Assembly (NCBI RefSeq): GCF_002860125.1
Contig: NZ_PGVA01000002.1
Span: forward strand, 1-64,000
Length of the DNA: 64,000 bases
DNA from: Bacillus canaveralius
Lineage (GTDB): Bacteria > Bacillota > Bacilli > Bacillales > Cytobacillaceae
Direction of reading: 5' to 3'
Below the pieces are notes generated by a model. It worked only from the letters and a program-made list of their open reading frames with translations, had not been told where the DNA came from and ran no database searches. Shown here in pieces: positions 50,141-59,454 of this stretch. Every line of letters starts with the position of its first letter. Position 1 is the stretch's first letter. The translations under genes and the position numbers were made by a program.

Positions 50141-53100
50141 TTACATGTAAATCTCTACTAGATTGGAATCAGCAGATAACTGCTGGTCGAGGATTTGTTT
50201 GCTAACCCGCACCCCGCTCTGACGGTAGCGGTTAGACACTTGGTCCGCGGTAACTGGACGCCCATTAATAACAATACTGCATATAGCATTGCCGCCAAGA
50301 TGATAGACAAACGTAACGGGCCGGTCAAGAATTTTAAAATGAAACTTCAATCCATTTAAATTGGCCGGTAAAACCGGGTCAATGTGTAAGTCGCCTGCTG
50401 ATAAGCGGATTCCTAAACAATTAGAAATCAGCTGGTTCATATAAATTCCCGGGCCGCTCGAATAAATACGCCAGCCGCCTTTCACCGGAACTGAACCAGC
50501 TCGCAATTCGTCAAAGCGGTCCTGCGCTTCATAGCGCGTCTTAAATTTCCCGTCGGAACTGCTGAAATAAGCGTTGCTTTGCCGCCGTTCTGCATTTGGC
50601 AAGACGTCTTGGATCCCGACTGGGTTAATCTTCTCGAGGCCTTTCCAAACCTCATCAACTTTGCCGAGTTTGGCCATTGCTTCGACGAAACGGATATGGG
50701 CATGCACGTATTGCAGTCCGATTTCACGGCCAAAATTCGCTGCTTGTTCGGCCCGTTTAAAATGGGTGCTGACTCCGCCATTATATTTAGCAGGGCGGTC
50801 CATCAACCTGACGCCATCGGCATGATAAAGCTTTTCCTTGATGACTTGATAATGTGCTTCCGCCTGTTCAGGTGTTAAAAGTTCACCAATCATGCTTCTT
50901 GTCATCGGAAGCAGCCGGTATTGGACACCTGTTTTTGAATCAGTTGGGTGCAGCATGAATTCTGCTTTGCCGGGCTCCTCCATGAACACAAAGCCTGGAA
51001 TGACATCGCTCTGGAGAATGTAACGTTTGAAATCGGCTTCGATGCCTGAAGATAAAGCTTTGAGTTCAGCCGCGTCTTGTTTATCGACTTCTTCAAAAAG
51101 CTGTGCCAGCTGTTTGAGAACTTGATATGTCAACGCAACAGTCCAACTGCTGACCAAATACTTTTTCAATTGCGCATTGGCTGGTTGAAGCGTGTCATCC
51201 CAATCGCCATCGCCATACGATGATAACAATGTATCGTGGAGAAAATGCGCTTTAATGTAGTCGATTTCTTTCTTTGCATGCTCAAGAATGCTCGCTGTTT
51301 CTTCGGAAAACTCAAAGCTTCCGCGTTTTGTATAAGGGACTTTTTCTTCTAAAATGCTGTAGTCCCTTGTCACGGCAATATAATCACCGAGCAGTTTTAA
51401 TGGCCAGACGATGATATCGCCATGGCTCTCCTCTTGCTGGATTTTGTAATACTGATCAAACATGAACCATTGCGGCCAGTTGCCGTCACTCTCATATTGG
51501 TGGGCATAAACGGTTTTGATAATATCACGGACAGCTTCATATTTTTGTGTCGCAAGAAAATACTCAGATGGTCCCTGGCACACATCGCGCGTTCCCCATG
51601 CCGCACCGCCATATTGCTCAAGGCCGTGAGGGACAGAGTAGTGGACAAGCATATTATGCGTATACCACCAGGCCAAATCATTCATTTTCTCAATTCCATC
51701 CTTATGCTCAAGGTGGAATCCGTTCATGACAGATTGATAGAACAACCGGTAGCGTTCAATTTCAGTGTCAGCTTCACGAACTACAAACGGTAAATCCTCA
51801 CCATTCACTGCTCCTTGGACAATCATGGTCCATTCACTTGTTTCAGTTAAATCAAGTACGACAAGCGATGCAGAATGAGGAGGAAGATTCGAGGCAAACA
51901 TTCGCTCATCTAAAAGGTTGATTTGCGCACCCTTTACCTGTAAACGATAGGTCAAGTCAGGATAGGTTTCTTTACTGTCTGAACCCGCACTTGCAGAAAA
52001 AGAAATCGTATTCCCGTCTTGTTCAATTCGGACTAGGGCGTCGTATTCATTGTTGTTCATCGAAACTTGATTTGTGACTAAATATCGGTATGATTTGCCG
52101 CTCGCAGAACGGACCTGCAAGTGCAATTCCGGCGAATCGACGACTGTAAAGCTGGTGATAATCAGTAAATCAGTTTCGGTTTTGTAAAACCAGCGTGCAT
52201 AGTTAAATCCCATTTCAAACATCGACGGCAATGTCAATAAACGGTACACACCATCGACTTCGACATAAATGTGCTGGCCGGAGGTTTTCATAACATTCAG
52301 CGGATTGCGGGCGTTTGTCAGCATTTTATTAAAAGAAGTGTTGCCAATAACCAGCTGGGAATTAAAAATTCCATACATATAGGATGTCGAAGTAAGTACA
52401 TTTTCTTTGTTGTCGATATTCTGGCCGGTCATCAAAATATGGCCGTGCGGACGTTCGACGAGCAGTTCTTTTTCTTTTAACACTACATGTTCATGTGTAC
52501 CTGTAAAAAACGAGAGCAGAGTTGATTTGTCCCATTCTTCTTGATGACGGTTAGGAAAATACTTATTTATGTCTTCTTTTGTCATAGATGTTGTCTGTAT
52601 AGGTGCTCCAAACACAGCAGAAATGGTTGATTTCTCTGCCAGTTGCCCAGTTGTTGTAGTTGCTGATTTGACCTGTTCCCAAACCTTTAAGATGGTTGAT
52701 TCGTGTTCCAGAGAAATAATCGCGTTCGGATGATCCTCGTGAAATAGTCCATAAAAGACAAATCGCGCTGATCCTGCTAAATTTATCCGCTCTGATTGCA
52801 ATGCTGTATAGGCAAATTCGTATTGATAGACCTCATTATCGAGAGAATCCTTCGTCAGGACTTCCGGTTGGTTCGTTTCCTTATAGGATAAACCAAAGAA
52901 TTGAAAACCATCTGTAGAATAGCCAATTGTTTTCGTTAGCGCACCCTGCTGCAGATAGGGGAAAGCCCCTTGCTGCGGCTGGTTTTGCCGTGAGCAAACG
53001 ACATATCCTTTTTCATGATCTTCAAAAATGGTGTAATCAATGTATTGCGACACGAAGGCTTCGTTTGAACGGATCGCTCCTTTTTCAGCCATTCCGAGAT

Positions 53101-53464
53101 CCTGTCCATATATGACGTCCACTTCAGCATCCTGCCCCTCCACTGATACATCCCAGAACCAGATGCCTTGTTCAGCAAGGGTAAAAGTGACCTGATACTT
53201 AATATCGCTGACAAAACCTTCCCAAATGACTTGTGTTTCGCTATAGCGGACATTGCTGTCTGACTGAACACCAAGGAGCGGATAGGCTTTGATTCCCGAT
53301 TCCTGATGAAGACGCAAATAAAGATTATTTAAGGCTCCATCGATTGGATTGGAGAGCCACTGGTTGATCATTATGTTTTTATGGGTTGCCTCATAAAGAT
53401 CGCCACTAGTTAAAAAGGTGAAATTGTAGTGGCCTGCTTTAATCTGAAATTTAGCATTGTTCAT
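50141..53464 (-). CDS. GH94 1,2-beta-oligoglucan phosphorylase (sophorooligosaccharide phosphorylase)
   Basis: A 1107-residue cytoplasmic enzyme, about the size of the characterised Listeria 1,2-beta-oligoglucan phosphorylase (SOGP). It has an N-terminal beta-sandwich region, a middle linker, and an alpha/alpha-barrel catalytic domain with YGGAAWGTRDVCQGPSEY, ESDGNWPQWFMFDQYYK, SSYGDGDWDDTLQPAN (general-acid Asp region around residue 751) and GIYMNQLISNCLGIRL. It phosphorolyses beta-1,2-glucooligosaccharides to glucose 1-phosphate. The gene set around it (GH3, sugar ABC genes, LacI, secreted GH144) matches that role. No signal peptide is present. RBS GGAAAGAAGATGA. Confidence 0.88.
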   Translation of the reverse strand: MNNAKFQIKAGHYNFTFLTSGDLYEATHKNIMINQWLSNPIDGALNNLYLRLHQESGIKAYPLLGVQSDSNVRYSETQVIWEGFVSDIKYQVTFTLAEQGIWFWDVSVEGQDAEVDVIYGQDLGMAEKGAIRSNEAFVSQYIDYTIFEDHEKGYVVCSRQNQPQQGAFPYLQQGALTKTIGYSTDGFQFFGLSYKETNQPEVLTKDSLDNEVYQYEFAYTALQSERINLAGSARFVFYGLFHEDHPNAIISLEHESTILKVWEQVKSATTTTGQLAEKSTISAVFGAPIQTTSMTKEDINKYFPNRHQEEWDKSTLLSFFTGTHEHVVLKEKELLVERPHGHILMTGQNIDNKENVLTSTSYMYGIFNSQLVIGNTSFNKMLTNARNPLNVMKTSGQHIYVEVDGVYRLLTLPSMFEMGFNYARWFYKTETDLLIITSFTVVDSPELHLQVRSASGKSYRYLVTNQVSMNNNEYDALVRIEQDGNTISFSASAGSDSKETYPDLTYRLQVKGAQINLLDERMFASNLPPHSASLVVLDLTETSEWTMIVQGAVNGEDLPFVVREADTEIERYRLFYQSVMNGFHLEHKDGIEKMNDLAWWYTHNMLVHYSVPHGLEQYGGAAWGTRDVCQGPSEYFLATQKYEAVRDIIKTVYAHQYESDGNWPQWFMFDQYYKIQQEESHGDIIVWPLKLLGDYIAVTRDYSILEEKVPYTKRGSFEFSEETASILEHAKKEIDYIKAHFLHDTLLSSYGDGDWDDTLQPANAQLKKYLVSSWTVALTYQVLKQLAQLFEEVDKQDAAELKALSSGIEADFKRYILQSDVIPGFVFMEEPGKAEFMLHPTDSKTGVQYRLLPMTRSMIGELLTPEQAEAHYQVIKEKLYHADGVRLMDRPAKYNGGVSTHFKRAEQAANFGREIGLQYVHAHIRFVEAMAKLGKVDEVWKGLEKINPVGIQDVLPNAERRQSNAYFSSSDGKFKTRYEAQDRFDELRAGSVPVKGGWRIYSSGPGIYMNQLISNCLGIRLSAGDLHIDPVLPANLNGLKFHFKILDRPVTFVYHLGGNAICSIVINGRPVTADQVSNRYRQSGVRVSKQILDQQLSADSNLVEIYM

Positions 53465-53491
53465 TGGTTGTCATCTTCTTTCCTTTGTTTA

Positions 53492-55657
53492 CTATTTTAC
53501 TAGTTGAAACGGCAGCGCCTGGCCTTGTTGACTGTTGGGTCCAACGTATGCGTTAAACGCCCCGGGATCACTTTTAAATTGTAAGTCGGAATGGTAATAA
53601 CGAAGTTGTTCTTCTGTAATCGTAAACGTCACCTTTTTCGATTCACCTGGCTGTAACATAATCTTTTCAAAGGCTTTCAGCTCTTTTAAAGGGCGAACCA
53701 CTTCACCGGCAAGGTCTTGTATATAAAGCTGGACAATTTCCTCACCAGCCATTTTTCCTGTATTGGTAACCTTAATAGTAAGGGATAAAGACTGTTCCAG
53801 ATTGATAGAGTCTCCCGACAGCTTTGCTTCACTATAAGAGTAGGTAGTATAGCTTAAACCGAATCCAAACGGAAGAAGCGGTTGATTTGGTATATCTAAA
53901 TACTGCGACACATAGCGCTCCTGTGCATCCGGTGCGTCTTTCGGGCGGCCGGTATTAAAATGGTTATAGTAAACCGGAACTTGTCCGACTGAAAAAGGGA
54001 AGGACATCGTTAATTTTCCGGATGGATTGACATCACCGAACAATAAGTCGGCAATCGCGGCTCCTCCTTCAGTGCCCGGATACCATGCTTCAAGGACTGC
54101 ATCCACATGGTCTATCACACCGTGTAGATCAAGAGGACGTCCGTTAAACAACACGGCGACGGTCGGTTTGTGCAGTTGCTTTAGCTTTTTGACCAATTCA
54201 ATTTGTACTTCAGGTAAACGAATATCGGCACGGCTGCCAGCCTCCCCGCTCATCTCAGAGTCTTCCCCAAGCGCCAGAACAATTATATCCGCCTGACTTG
54301 CAATATCAAATGCTTCGTTTAATTGTTCCTCAGTTCCTGTGTCTATTCCGCAACCTTTTGCCGTTAGAAGTAACGAGGAGCCGGCTTTTTCTGTTAGTCC
54401 ATCATACAGTTGGACGGCTTGTTCCTTTGAACCTAACCATGACCACGGTCCCAAAATATCTCCGCTTTGTGCAAACGGACCGATTACGGCGATTTTTCGG
54501 TCTTTTTGGAGCGGAAGCACACCATCATTTTTTAATAGCACACATGATTTTGCGGCCAGTTCCCTTGATGCTTGGCGATGCTGATGGCTCATAACAATTT
54601 CTTTTTCCAGGCTTTCATCAGCCGCCCTGTAAGGATGTTCAAATAAACCGAGTTTCGCTTTTAACCTTAAAATACGAAGAACGGCTTCATCAATAGTAGT
54701 TTCATGAATATCTCCGTTTTCAACAAGCTCCCTTAAATGTTTAACGTAGCATGCCGTCATCATCTCAATATCAACACCGGCTTGTATGGCTTTATAGGCG
54801 GCTTCCGTTTCATCTGCGGCAACGCCGTGCGGAATCAGTTCTTTAACGGCGCCCCAGTCGGAAATCAGCACGCCATCAAATTTCCACTCATCCCGAAGTA
54901 AATCGCGCATCAGCCATTTGTTAGCGCTGGCAGGGATCCCATCGACGGTGTTAAACGCGGTCATCACCATTTCAACGCCTGCATCAAGAGCAGCCTTATA
55001 TGCCGGTAAATATGATTCACGAAGCTGCCGCTCCGACATATTGACGGTATTATAATCGCGGCCGCCTTCTGGAGCACCGTAAGCAGCAAAGTGCTTAACA
55101 CATGCGGCAACCCGGTTTTTGTCAGTTTCCAGATCTGATCCTTGAAAGCCACGCACAAATGCTTTCGCAAATTGACTGTTTAAATAAGGATCCTCTCCTG
55201 TTGATTCCATCACTCTTCCCCAGCGTGGATCGCGGACGAGGTCAACCATCGGTGCAAACGTTACATGCACTCCAGAGACAGCCGCCTCACGAGCGGCGAT
55301 CTCAGCACTCTTTTCCGCAAGTCCTAAATCCCAGGAACAGCCGATTGCGAGAGGGACGGGAAAGATCGTTTTAAAGCCATGGACAACATCCGCCATAAAT
55401 AATAGAGGAATGCCGAGCCGATTATTTTCTAAATGAGTTTTTTGAATGCTGATCACTTCTTCTGCCCCTGAAGCTCCCAGTACGGAGCCACTGTTGTGAA
55501 CAATTTCTTCAGTAATACCCAATTCAACGATCGGGCCTGTTATTTGGCCGTTGTAGTTGGAACCTTGATAAAAGGGGGTGGCCAGCTGAATTAATTGGGC
55601 AATCTTTTCTTCTAACGTCATTTGCTGAATAAGAGAATTAAGTTGATTGTCGCGCAT
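53492..55657 (-). CDS. GH3 beta-glucosidase
   Basis: A 721-residue GH3 enzyme without signal peptide. The N-terminal TIM barrel has LFMADVVHGFKTIFPVPLAI, GRVMESTGEDPYLNSQFAKA, VKHFAAYGAPEGGRDYN and FDGVLISDWGAV with the nucleophile Asp. The second domain has LALGEDSEMSGEAGSRADI with the likely acid/base region, and the C-terminus has an FnIII-like domain (VTNTGKMAGEEIVQLYIQD). Together with the GH94 phosphorylase it would hydrolyse sophorose or short beta-1,2-glucans. Start ATG behind TGGAGGTTTGAA. It is the first gene of the leftward operon. Confidence 0.92.
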   Translation of the reverse strand: MRDNQLNSLIQQMTLEEKIAQLIQLATPFYQGSNYNGQITGPIVELGITEEIVHNSGSVLGASGAEEVISIQKTHLENNRLGIPLLFMADVVHGFKTIFPVPLAIGCSWDLGLAEKSAEIAAREAAVSGVHVTFAPMVDLVRDPRWGRVMESTGEDPYLNSQFAKAFVRGFQGSDLETDKNRVAACVKHFAAYGAPEGGRDYNTVNMSERQLRESYLPAYKAALDAGVEMVMTAFNTVDGIPASANKWLMRDLLRDEWKFDGVLISDWGAVKELIPHGVAADETEAAYKAIQAGVDIEMMTACYVKHLRELVENGDIHETTIDEAVLRILRLKAKLGLFEHPYRAADESLEKEIVMSHQHRQASRELAAKSCVLLKNDGVLPLQKDRKIAVIGPFAQSGDILGPWSWLGSKEQAVQLYDGLTEKAGSSLLLTAKGCGIDTGTEEQLNEAFDIASQADIIVLALGEDSEMSGEAGSRADIRLPEVQIELVKKLKQLHKPTVAVLFNGRPLDLHGVIDHVDAVLEAWYPGTEGGAAIADLLFGDVNPSGKLTMSFPFSVGQVPVYYNHFNTGRPKDAPDAQERYVSQYLDIPNQPLLPFGFGLSYTTYSYSEAKLSGDSINLEQSLSLTIKVTNTGKMAGEEIVQLYIQDLAGEVVRPLKELKAFEKIMLQPGESKKVTFTITEEQLRYYHSDLQFKSDPGAFNAYVGPNSQQGQALPFQLVK

Positions 55658-55693
55658 TTCAAACCTCCACTATTCTTTTCCAATAGATTTATA

Positions 55694-55768
55694 GAAACGT
55701 TTCGAATTAAGTATAGTTGGATTATAAGCGCTTTCTTTTTTGTAGTCAATGAAAAATAGAAACGTTTC
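55694..55768 (-). promoter_or_regulatory. Promoter of the GH3-GH94 operon with two flanking LacI operators and cre-like site
   Basis: On the minus strand TTGACT (55744-55749) and TATAAT (55721-55726) are 17 bp apart. GAAACGTTTC lies upstream at 55759-55768 and downstream at 55694-55703. AGAAAGCGCTTATA just before the -10 resembles a CcpA cre site with two mismatches. Confidence 0.8.
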
Positions 55769-55866
55769 GATTGGTATAAAATGATTTTAACTATGTAGAA
55801 AAGGCATTTGAGGTAGAATTCTACAATTTTCGTTCTTAAAAAGTTCATATTTTTAAAAAAACCCTA

Positions 55867-55914
55867 TTGAAAACGATTTCAACCTGTCTTATAATAACTC
55901 TATCGAAACGTTTC
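55867..55914 (+). promoter_or_regulatory. Promoter of the sugar ABC operon with overlapping cre and LacI operator
   Basis: TTGAAA (55867-55872) and TATAAT (55890-55895) have a 17-bp spacer. TTGAAAACGATTTCAA (55867-55882) fits the cre consensus and covers the -35, so CcpA could repress. GAAACGTTTC at 55905-55914 sits at the start site; another copy is at 56003-56012 and a half-match at 55954-55963. Confidence 0.8.
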
Positions 55915-56002
55915 AATGAAAGTGTCTACACAATGGCCAGTTTTTAAGATCAATAGAAACGTTATTAAAATCAACACGAATTATATTTTTTTCGTTGTTT
56001 TC

Positions 56003-56012
56003 GAAACGTTTC
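56003..56012. promoter_or_regulatory. Additional LacI-type operator in the SBP leader
   Basis: A perfect GAAACGTTTC palindrome in a long leader of about 290 nt before the substrate-binding lipoprotein gene; together with 55905-55914 it could support looping or roadblock repression. Confidence 0.65.
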
Positions 56013-56188
56013 ACTGAAGGGGAGGATTCACCTAGCTATGAATAAGTAATTCAAATTATGGATTTCTTAGGATACTGAAGACAGTTCTTGATTGATTTAC
56101 ATCGCTATTATTAAAATAAAGCGACAGCACAGAAAAAAGAGCTTTGATGAAAAAATTTAAAAATTCCACAATACGAGGGGATATTACC

Positions 56189-57457
56189 ATGAAACCAAAG
56201 TTTATCAGTTTAAGAAAAAAGCTCATCACAGCAGCGATACTAGGTTCAGTTGTTATTTCCGGCGCCCTGGCTGGTTGTTCTTCCGATTCATCATCTTCAG
56301 ACGATAAAGGCAAAACCACGATCAATGTGTGGGGAATGGGTGAGGAAGCAAAGTCGCTCCCGAAAATTGCTGATCAGTTTGAAAAAGAAAATCCGGATAT
56401 TGAAGTTAAAGTACAGGCAATTCCATGGGACCAGGCCCACAATAAATTGCTGACAGCAGTAGCCTCGAAAAAAGGTCCGGACGTATTGCAAATGGGGACA
56501 AGCTGGATTCCTGAATTTGCTTCTGCCGGTGCCTTATTGGATTTAACACCGCATCTGGAAGAATATCCGGAATTAGCAGCGGATAATTTTTATGAAGGAT
56601 CGGTTGAAACAACAAAATTTGAAGATAAAGTGGCCGGTGTTCCTTGGTATGTTGATACCCGTGTCCTTTACTACCGCACCGATTTATTGGAAGAGGCCGG
56701 CTACAGCGAAGCACCAAAGACATGGGATGAGCTGCGCGCTGCTGCTAAAAAACTATCTGAACGCGGCGATAATAAATATGGCATCAGTCTTGATGCAAAA
56801 GAACAAAGCCTTGCATTCATGTTTGCCCGCCAGAACGGTTCCCAATTAATAGATGGAAATAAGCCGCTTTTCAATGAAGCTCCATTTGTCGAGAGTGTCG
56901 AATATTTAAATGGATTCTTTAAAGATGGCTCTGCCCCTGTTGATGATATTGGCCTGGATATCATTCAGGCATTCAAAGGAGACGGCATTTTTCCAATGTT
57001 TATAAGCGGTCCTTGGATGGTTAAATTAATCAACGACCAGGCGCCAGAGCTTGAAGGCAAGTGGGCAACAGCGGTCCTCCCTGCCAAAGAAAATAATACT
57101 TCAATGCTTGGCGGCTCTGATCTTTCTGTCTTTGAATATACGAAAAACAAAGATGCATCACTGAAGTTTCTAGCATACATGAGCCAACCAGAAACACAGG
57201 TTAAATGGCTTGAAATTACAAATTCACTTCCTGCGAATAAAGAAGCATGGAATAGTGAAGTTTTAGAGGGAAATGAGTATTACAAAGTATTTGGTGAGCA
57301 ATTAGAAAATGCCCAGCCAATGCCTGTCATTGCATCGTTTGAAAAAATTGCCCAAACATTCTTAACCAGCTTTGAGAAAATCTATCGCGGTGGAGAAGAT
57401 GTAAAAACCGAAATGGATGACTTTAATAAAAAGGCTGAAGAATTGTTAACTGAATAA
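56189..57457 (+). CDS. Sugar ABC transporter substrate-binding lipoprotein
   Basis: A 422-residue lipoprotein with lipobox LAGCS (Cys30) and the family-1 extracellular solute-binding fold (TTINVWGMGEEAKSLPKIAD, GKGPDVLQMGTSW-like KKGPDVLQMGTSWIPEFASA, and FISGPWMVKLINDQAPE). It should bind sophorooligosaccharides outside the cell, like the Listeria homologue beside SOGP. The start ATG at 56189 follows GAGGGGATA; upstream ATG at 56144 lacks a site. A 20-bp perfect hairpin follows and probably raises its mRNA over the permease part. Confidence 0.9.
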   Translation: MKPKFISLRKKLITAAILGSVVISGALAGCSSDSSSSDDKGKTTINVWGMGEEAKSLPKIADQFEKENPDIEVKVQAIPWDQAHNKLLTAVASKKGPDVLQMGTSWIPEFASAGALLDLTPHLEEYPELAADNFYEGSVETTKFEDKVAGVPWYVDTRVLYYRTDLLEEAGYSEAPKTWDELRAAAKKLSERGDNKYGISLDAKEQSLAFMFARQNGSQLIDGNKPLFNEAPFVESVEYLNGFFKDGSAPVDDIGLDIIQAFKGDGIFPMFISGPWMVKLINDQAPELEGKWATAVLPAKENNTSMLGGSDLSVFEYTKNKDASLKFLAYMSQPETQVKWLEITNSLPANKEAWNSEVLEGNEYYKVFGEQLENAQPMPVIASFEKIAQTFLTSFEKIYRGGEDVKTEMDDFNKKAEELLTE

Positions 57458-57464
57458 ATCAATT

Positions 57465-57507
57465 AATATATTGAACTAGCAGGGCTTCCCTGCTAGTTCA
57501 ATATATT
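57465..57507 (+). other. Intercistronic 20-bp stem-loop after the SBP gene
   Basis: 57465-57484 and 57488-57507 are perfect inverted repeats around CTT (inner part GAACTAGCAGGG). No T-tract; it likely protects the SBP mRNA and reduces read-through into the permease genes. Confidence 0.7.
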
Positions 57508-57536
57508 GACCAAGGCATAGAAGGAAGGGATTTTCC

Positions 57537-58424
57537 ATGAATAGCAGCACCTCGAAAAAAACTCCATATTTCTTCGTTGCACCAGCCATTATCCTGTTGA
57601 CGATGTTTTCAATTTTCCCAATCTTTGTTGCTTTAATTATCAGCTTCACGGACATTGATTTAGCAGGATTGGCTGACTGGTCGACGATTAGCTTTATCGG
57701 TTTAAAGAATTATCAAGATGTTGTCAGTGATCCGATCTTTTTAAAATCAATCTTTAATACACTGTTTTATGTTGTTTTTGGTGTACCACTCGTCATTATC
57801 TGTTCATTAGCGATTGCACTTCTGATTAATTTTGGAAAGGCCCGCATTTTCAAAGCCTTCCGCGTCGTTTTCTATATGCCATCGATTACAAACGTCGTTG
57901 CCGTTGCGGTTGTGTGGACGTATTTATACAACCCGCAACTCGGACTGTTTAATTATGTATTAAATCTAATGCATCTGCCATCCGTGCCGTGGCTGCAGGA
58001 TCCAATGATGGCAAAGGTGTCATTGATCGCTCTTGCACTGTGGAGAGCAATTGGACTCAATATGATTATCTTTTTAGCGGCATTGCAAGGAATCCCGAAA
58101 ACGTATTACGAAGCAGCGCAGCTCGATGGGGCCAATGGCTGGCAGCAATTGGCGAAGATTACGATCCCATTATTGCGTTATGCGATTTTCTTTGTGTCGA
58201 TTACAACGATGATTGGCTGGCTGCAATTCTTCGAAGAACCATTTGTCATGACAAACGGAGGACCGCTTGACAGTACGACTTCTGTGGCGTTGTTTATCTA
58301 TCGCAATGGTTTCCAATTCAGTAATTTTGGCTATGCTGCCGCTGGTTCATTTATCCTTTTCGTTGCGATCATTGTGATTACGCTGATCCAATTTAAATTC
58401 CAAAAGAAAAATACAGATTACTGA
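57537..58424 (+). CDS. Sugar ABC transporter permease (first, MalF-like)
   Basis: A 295-residue membrane protein with six helices and the EAA coupling loop YYEAAQLDGANGWQQLAKIT (around residue 190). Typical of CUT1 sugar permeases. It pairs with the next gene. The ribosome binding site AGAAGGAAGGGA is good. No ATPase gene is present in the locus, so a shared MsmX-type ATPase is expected. Confidence 0.93.
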   Translation: MNSSTSKKTPYFFVAPAIILLTMFSIFPIFVALIISFTDIDLAGLADWSTISFIGLKNYQDVVSDPIFLKSIFNTLFYVVFGVPLVIICSLAIALLINFGKARIFKAFRVVFYMPSITNVVAVAVVWTYLYNPQLGLFNYVLNLMHLPSVPWLQDPMMAKVSLIALALWRAIGLNMIIFLAALQGIPKTYYEAAQLDGANGWQQLAKITIPLLRYAIFFVSITTMIGWLQFFEEPFVMTNGGPLDSTTSVALFIYRNGFQFSNFGYAAAGSFILFVAIIVITLIQFKFQKKNTDY

Positions 58425-58446
58425 TGGTAGAAGAGAGGTGAGACCT

Positions 58447-59304
58447 GTGAAAACAAATGTGCTGAACAAATCTGGATTTGACCCTGTGAAAAAGGCAAAA
58501 AGCCAGCAATGGCTCGTTGGTATCGTATTGGGAGCAGGCGGTATTCTCATTACAATCCCGTTTATCTGGATGATTTTATCCGCATTTAAAACAGAAAGTG
58601 AAGTAATGCAAATCCCGCCGACCCTATGGCCGAACGAATTCACATTAGAAAACTTCCAGAACCTGTTTGAGAACATGAACTTTGCCGTTTATTTAAAAAA
58701 TACGATTGTCGTCGTTCTTTGGTCGTTCGTCGGTTTGTTTTTAAATGCAATGGCTGGCTATGCCTTTGCAAAATTTCAATTCAAGGGCAAGGACAAACTG
58801 TTTTTTCTCGTTCTGGCCACGATGATGATACCGGGACAAGTTACGATGATCCCTGTTTATTTAATCCTGAATGAAATGCATTTGACCAACACGATGGCTG
58901 GCATTGTACTGCCAGGGCTTGTTGGAGCCTTTGGGATCTTCCTGTTCCGGCAGTTTATGTCAACGATTCCGGATGAATTGCTGGAAGCAGCCCGGCTGGA
59001 TGGTGCGAGCGAGCTGCGGGTATTTTTACAGATCGTTTTGCCGATGTCTAAATCGATCATTGCCGTTCAAGGAATTCTGACCTTTATTGCAGGCTGGAAC
59101 AGTTTCTTATGGCCGTTAATCATTGCGAATGATGAGAGCCTCTATACATTATCTGTCGGTTTGTCGCTTCTGAAAGGGCAGTACATTGGCAACTTTGCAC
59201 TGCAAATGGCTGGTTCAACCTTTATGGTCGTTCCAATCATTATCATTTTTATCCTGTTCCAAAAACATATTATCGAAGGATATACCATTTCTGGTATGAA
59301 GTAA
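58447..59304 (+). CDS. Sugar ABC transporter permease (second, MalG-like)
   Basis: A 285-residue CUT1 permease with six helices and EAA loop LLEAARLDGASELRVFLQIV. It starts at GTG 58447, six bases after AGAGAGGTG (a GTG at 58438 overlaps the site). The C-terminus HIIEGYTISGMK is standard for MalG-like proteins. It completes the importer with the lipoprotein and the first permease. Confidence 0.93.
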   Translation: MKTNVLNKSGFDPVKKAKSQQWLVGIVLGAGGILITIPFIWMILSAFKTESEVMQIPPTLWPNEFTLENFQNLFENMNFAVYLKNTIVVVLWSFVGLFLNAMAGYAFAKFQFKGKDKLFFLVLATMMIPGQVTMIPVYLILNEMHLTNTMAGIVLPGLVGAFGIFLFRQFMSTIPDELLEAARLDGASELRVFLQIVLPMSKSIIAVQGILTFIAGWNSFLWPLIIANDESLYTLSVGLSLLKGQYIGNFALQMAGSTFMVVPIIIIFILFQKHIIEGYTISGMK

Positions 59305-59309
59305 GTGCC

Positions 59310-59342
59310 TGGAACTCCAGTTTTTTGCTGGGGTTCTTTTTA
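59310..59342 (+). terminator. Terminator of the sugar ABC operon
   Basis: GGAACTCCAG and CTGGGGTTC pair around TTTTTTG, followed by TTTTT. Confidence 0.8.
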
Positions 59343-59384
59343 TGTGAAAAAATAGTAGTTTAGTAGTTTTTTTGCGAATGGATG

Positions 59385-59429
59385 TTTACGCTTACATTTT
59401 GAAATGATATGATGTTATAGAAACGTTTC
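59385..59429 (+). promoter_or_regulatory. Promoter and LacI operator of the GH144 gene
   Basis: TTTACG (59385-59390) and TATGAT (59408-59413) have a 17-bp spacer. A perfect GAAACGTTTC palindrome follows at 59420-59429, overlapping the start site, so the secreted enzyme is in the same regulon. Confidence 0.75.
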
Positions 59430-59454
59430 GATTAATATCGAAAGGAGATTTAAC

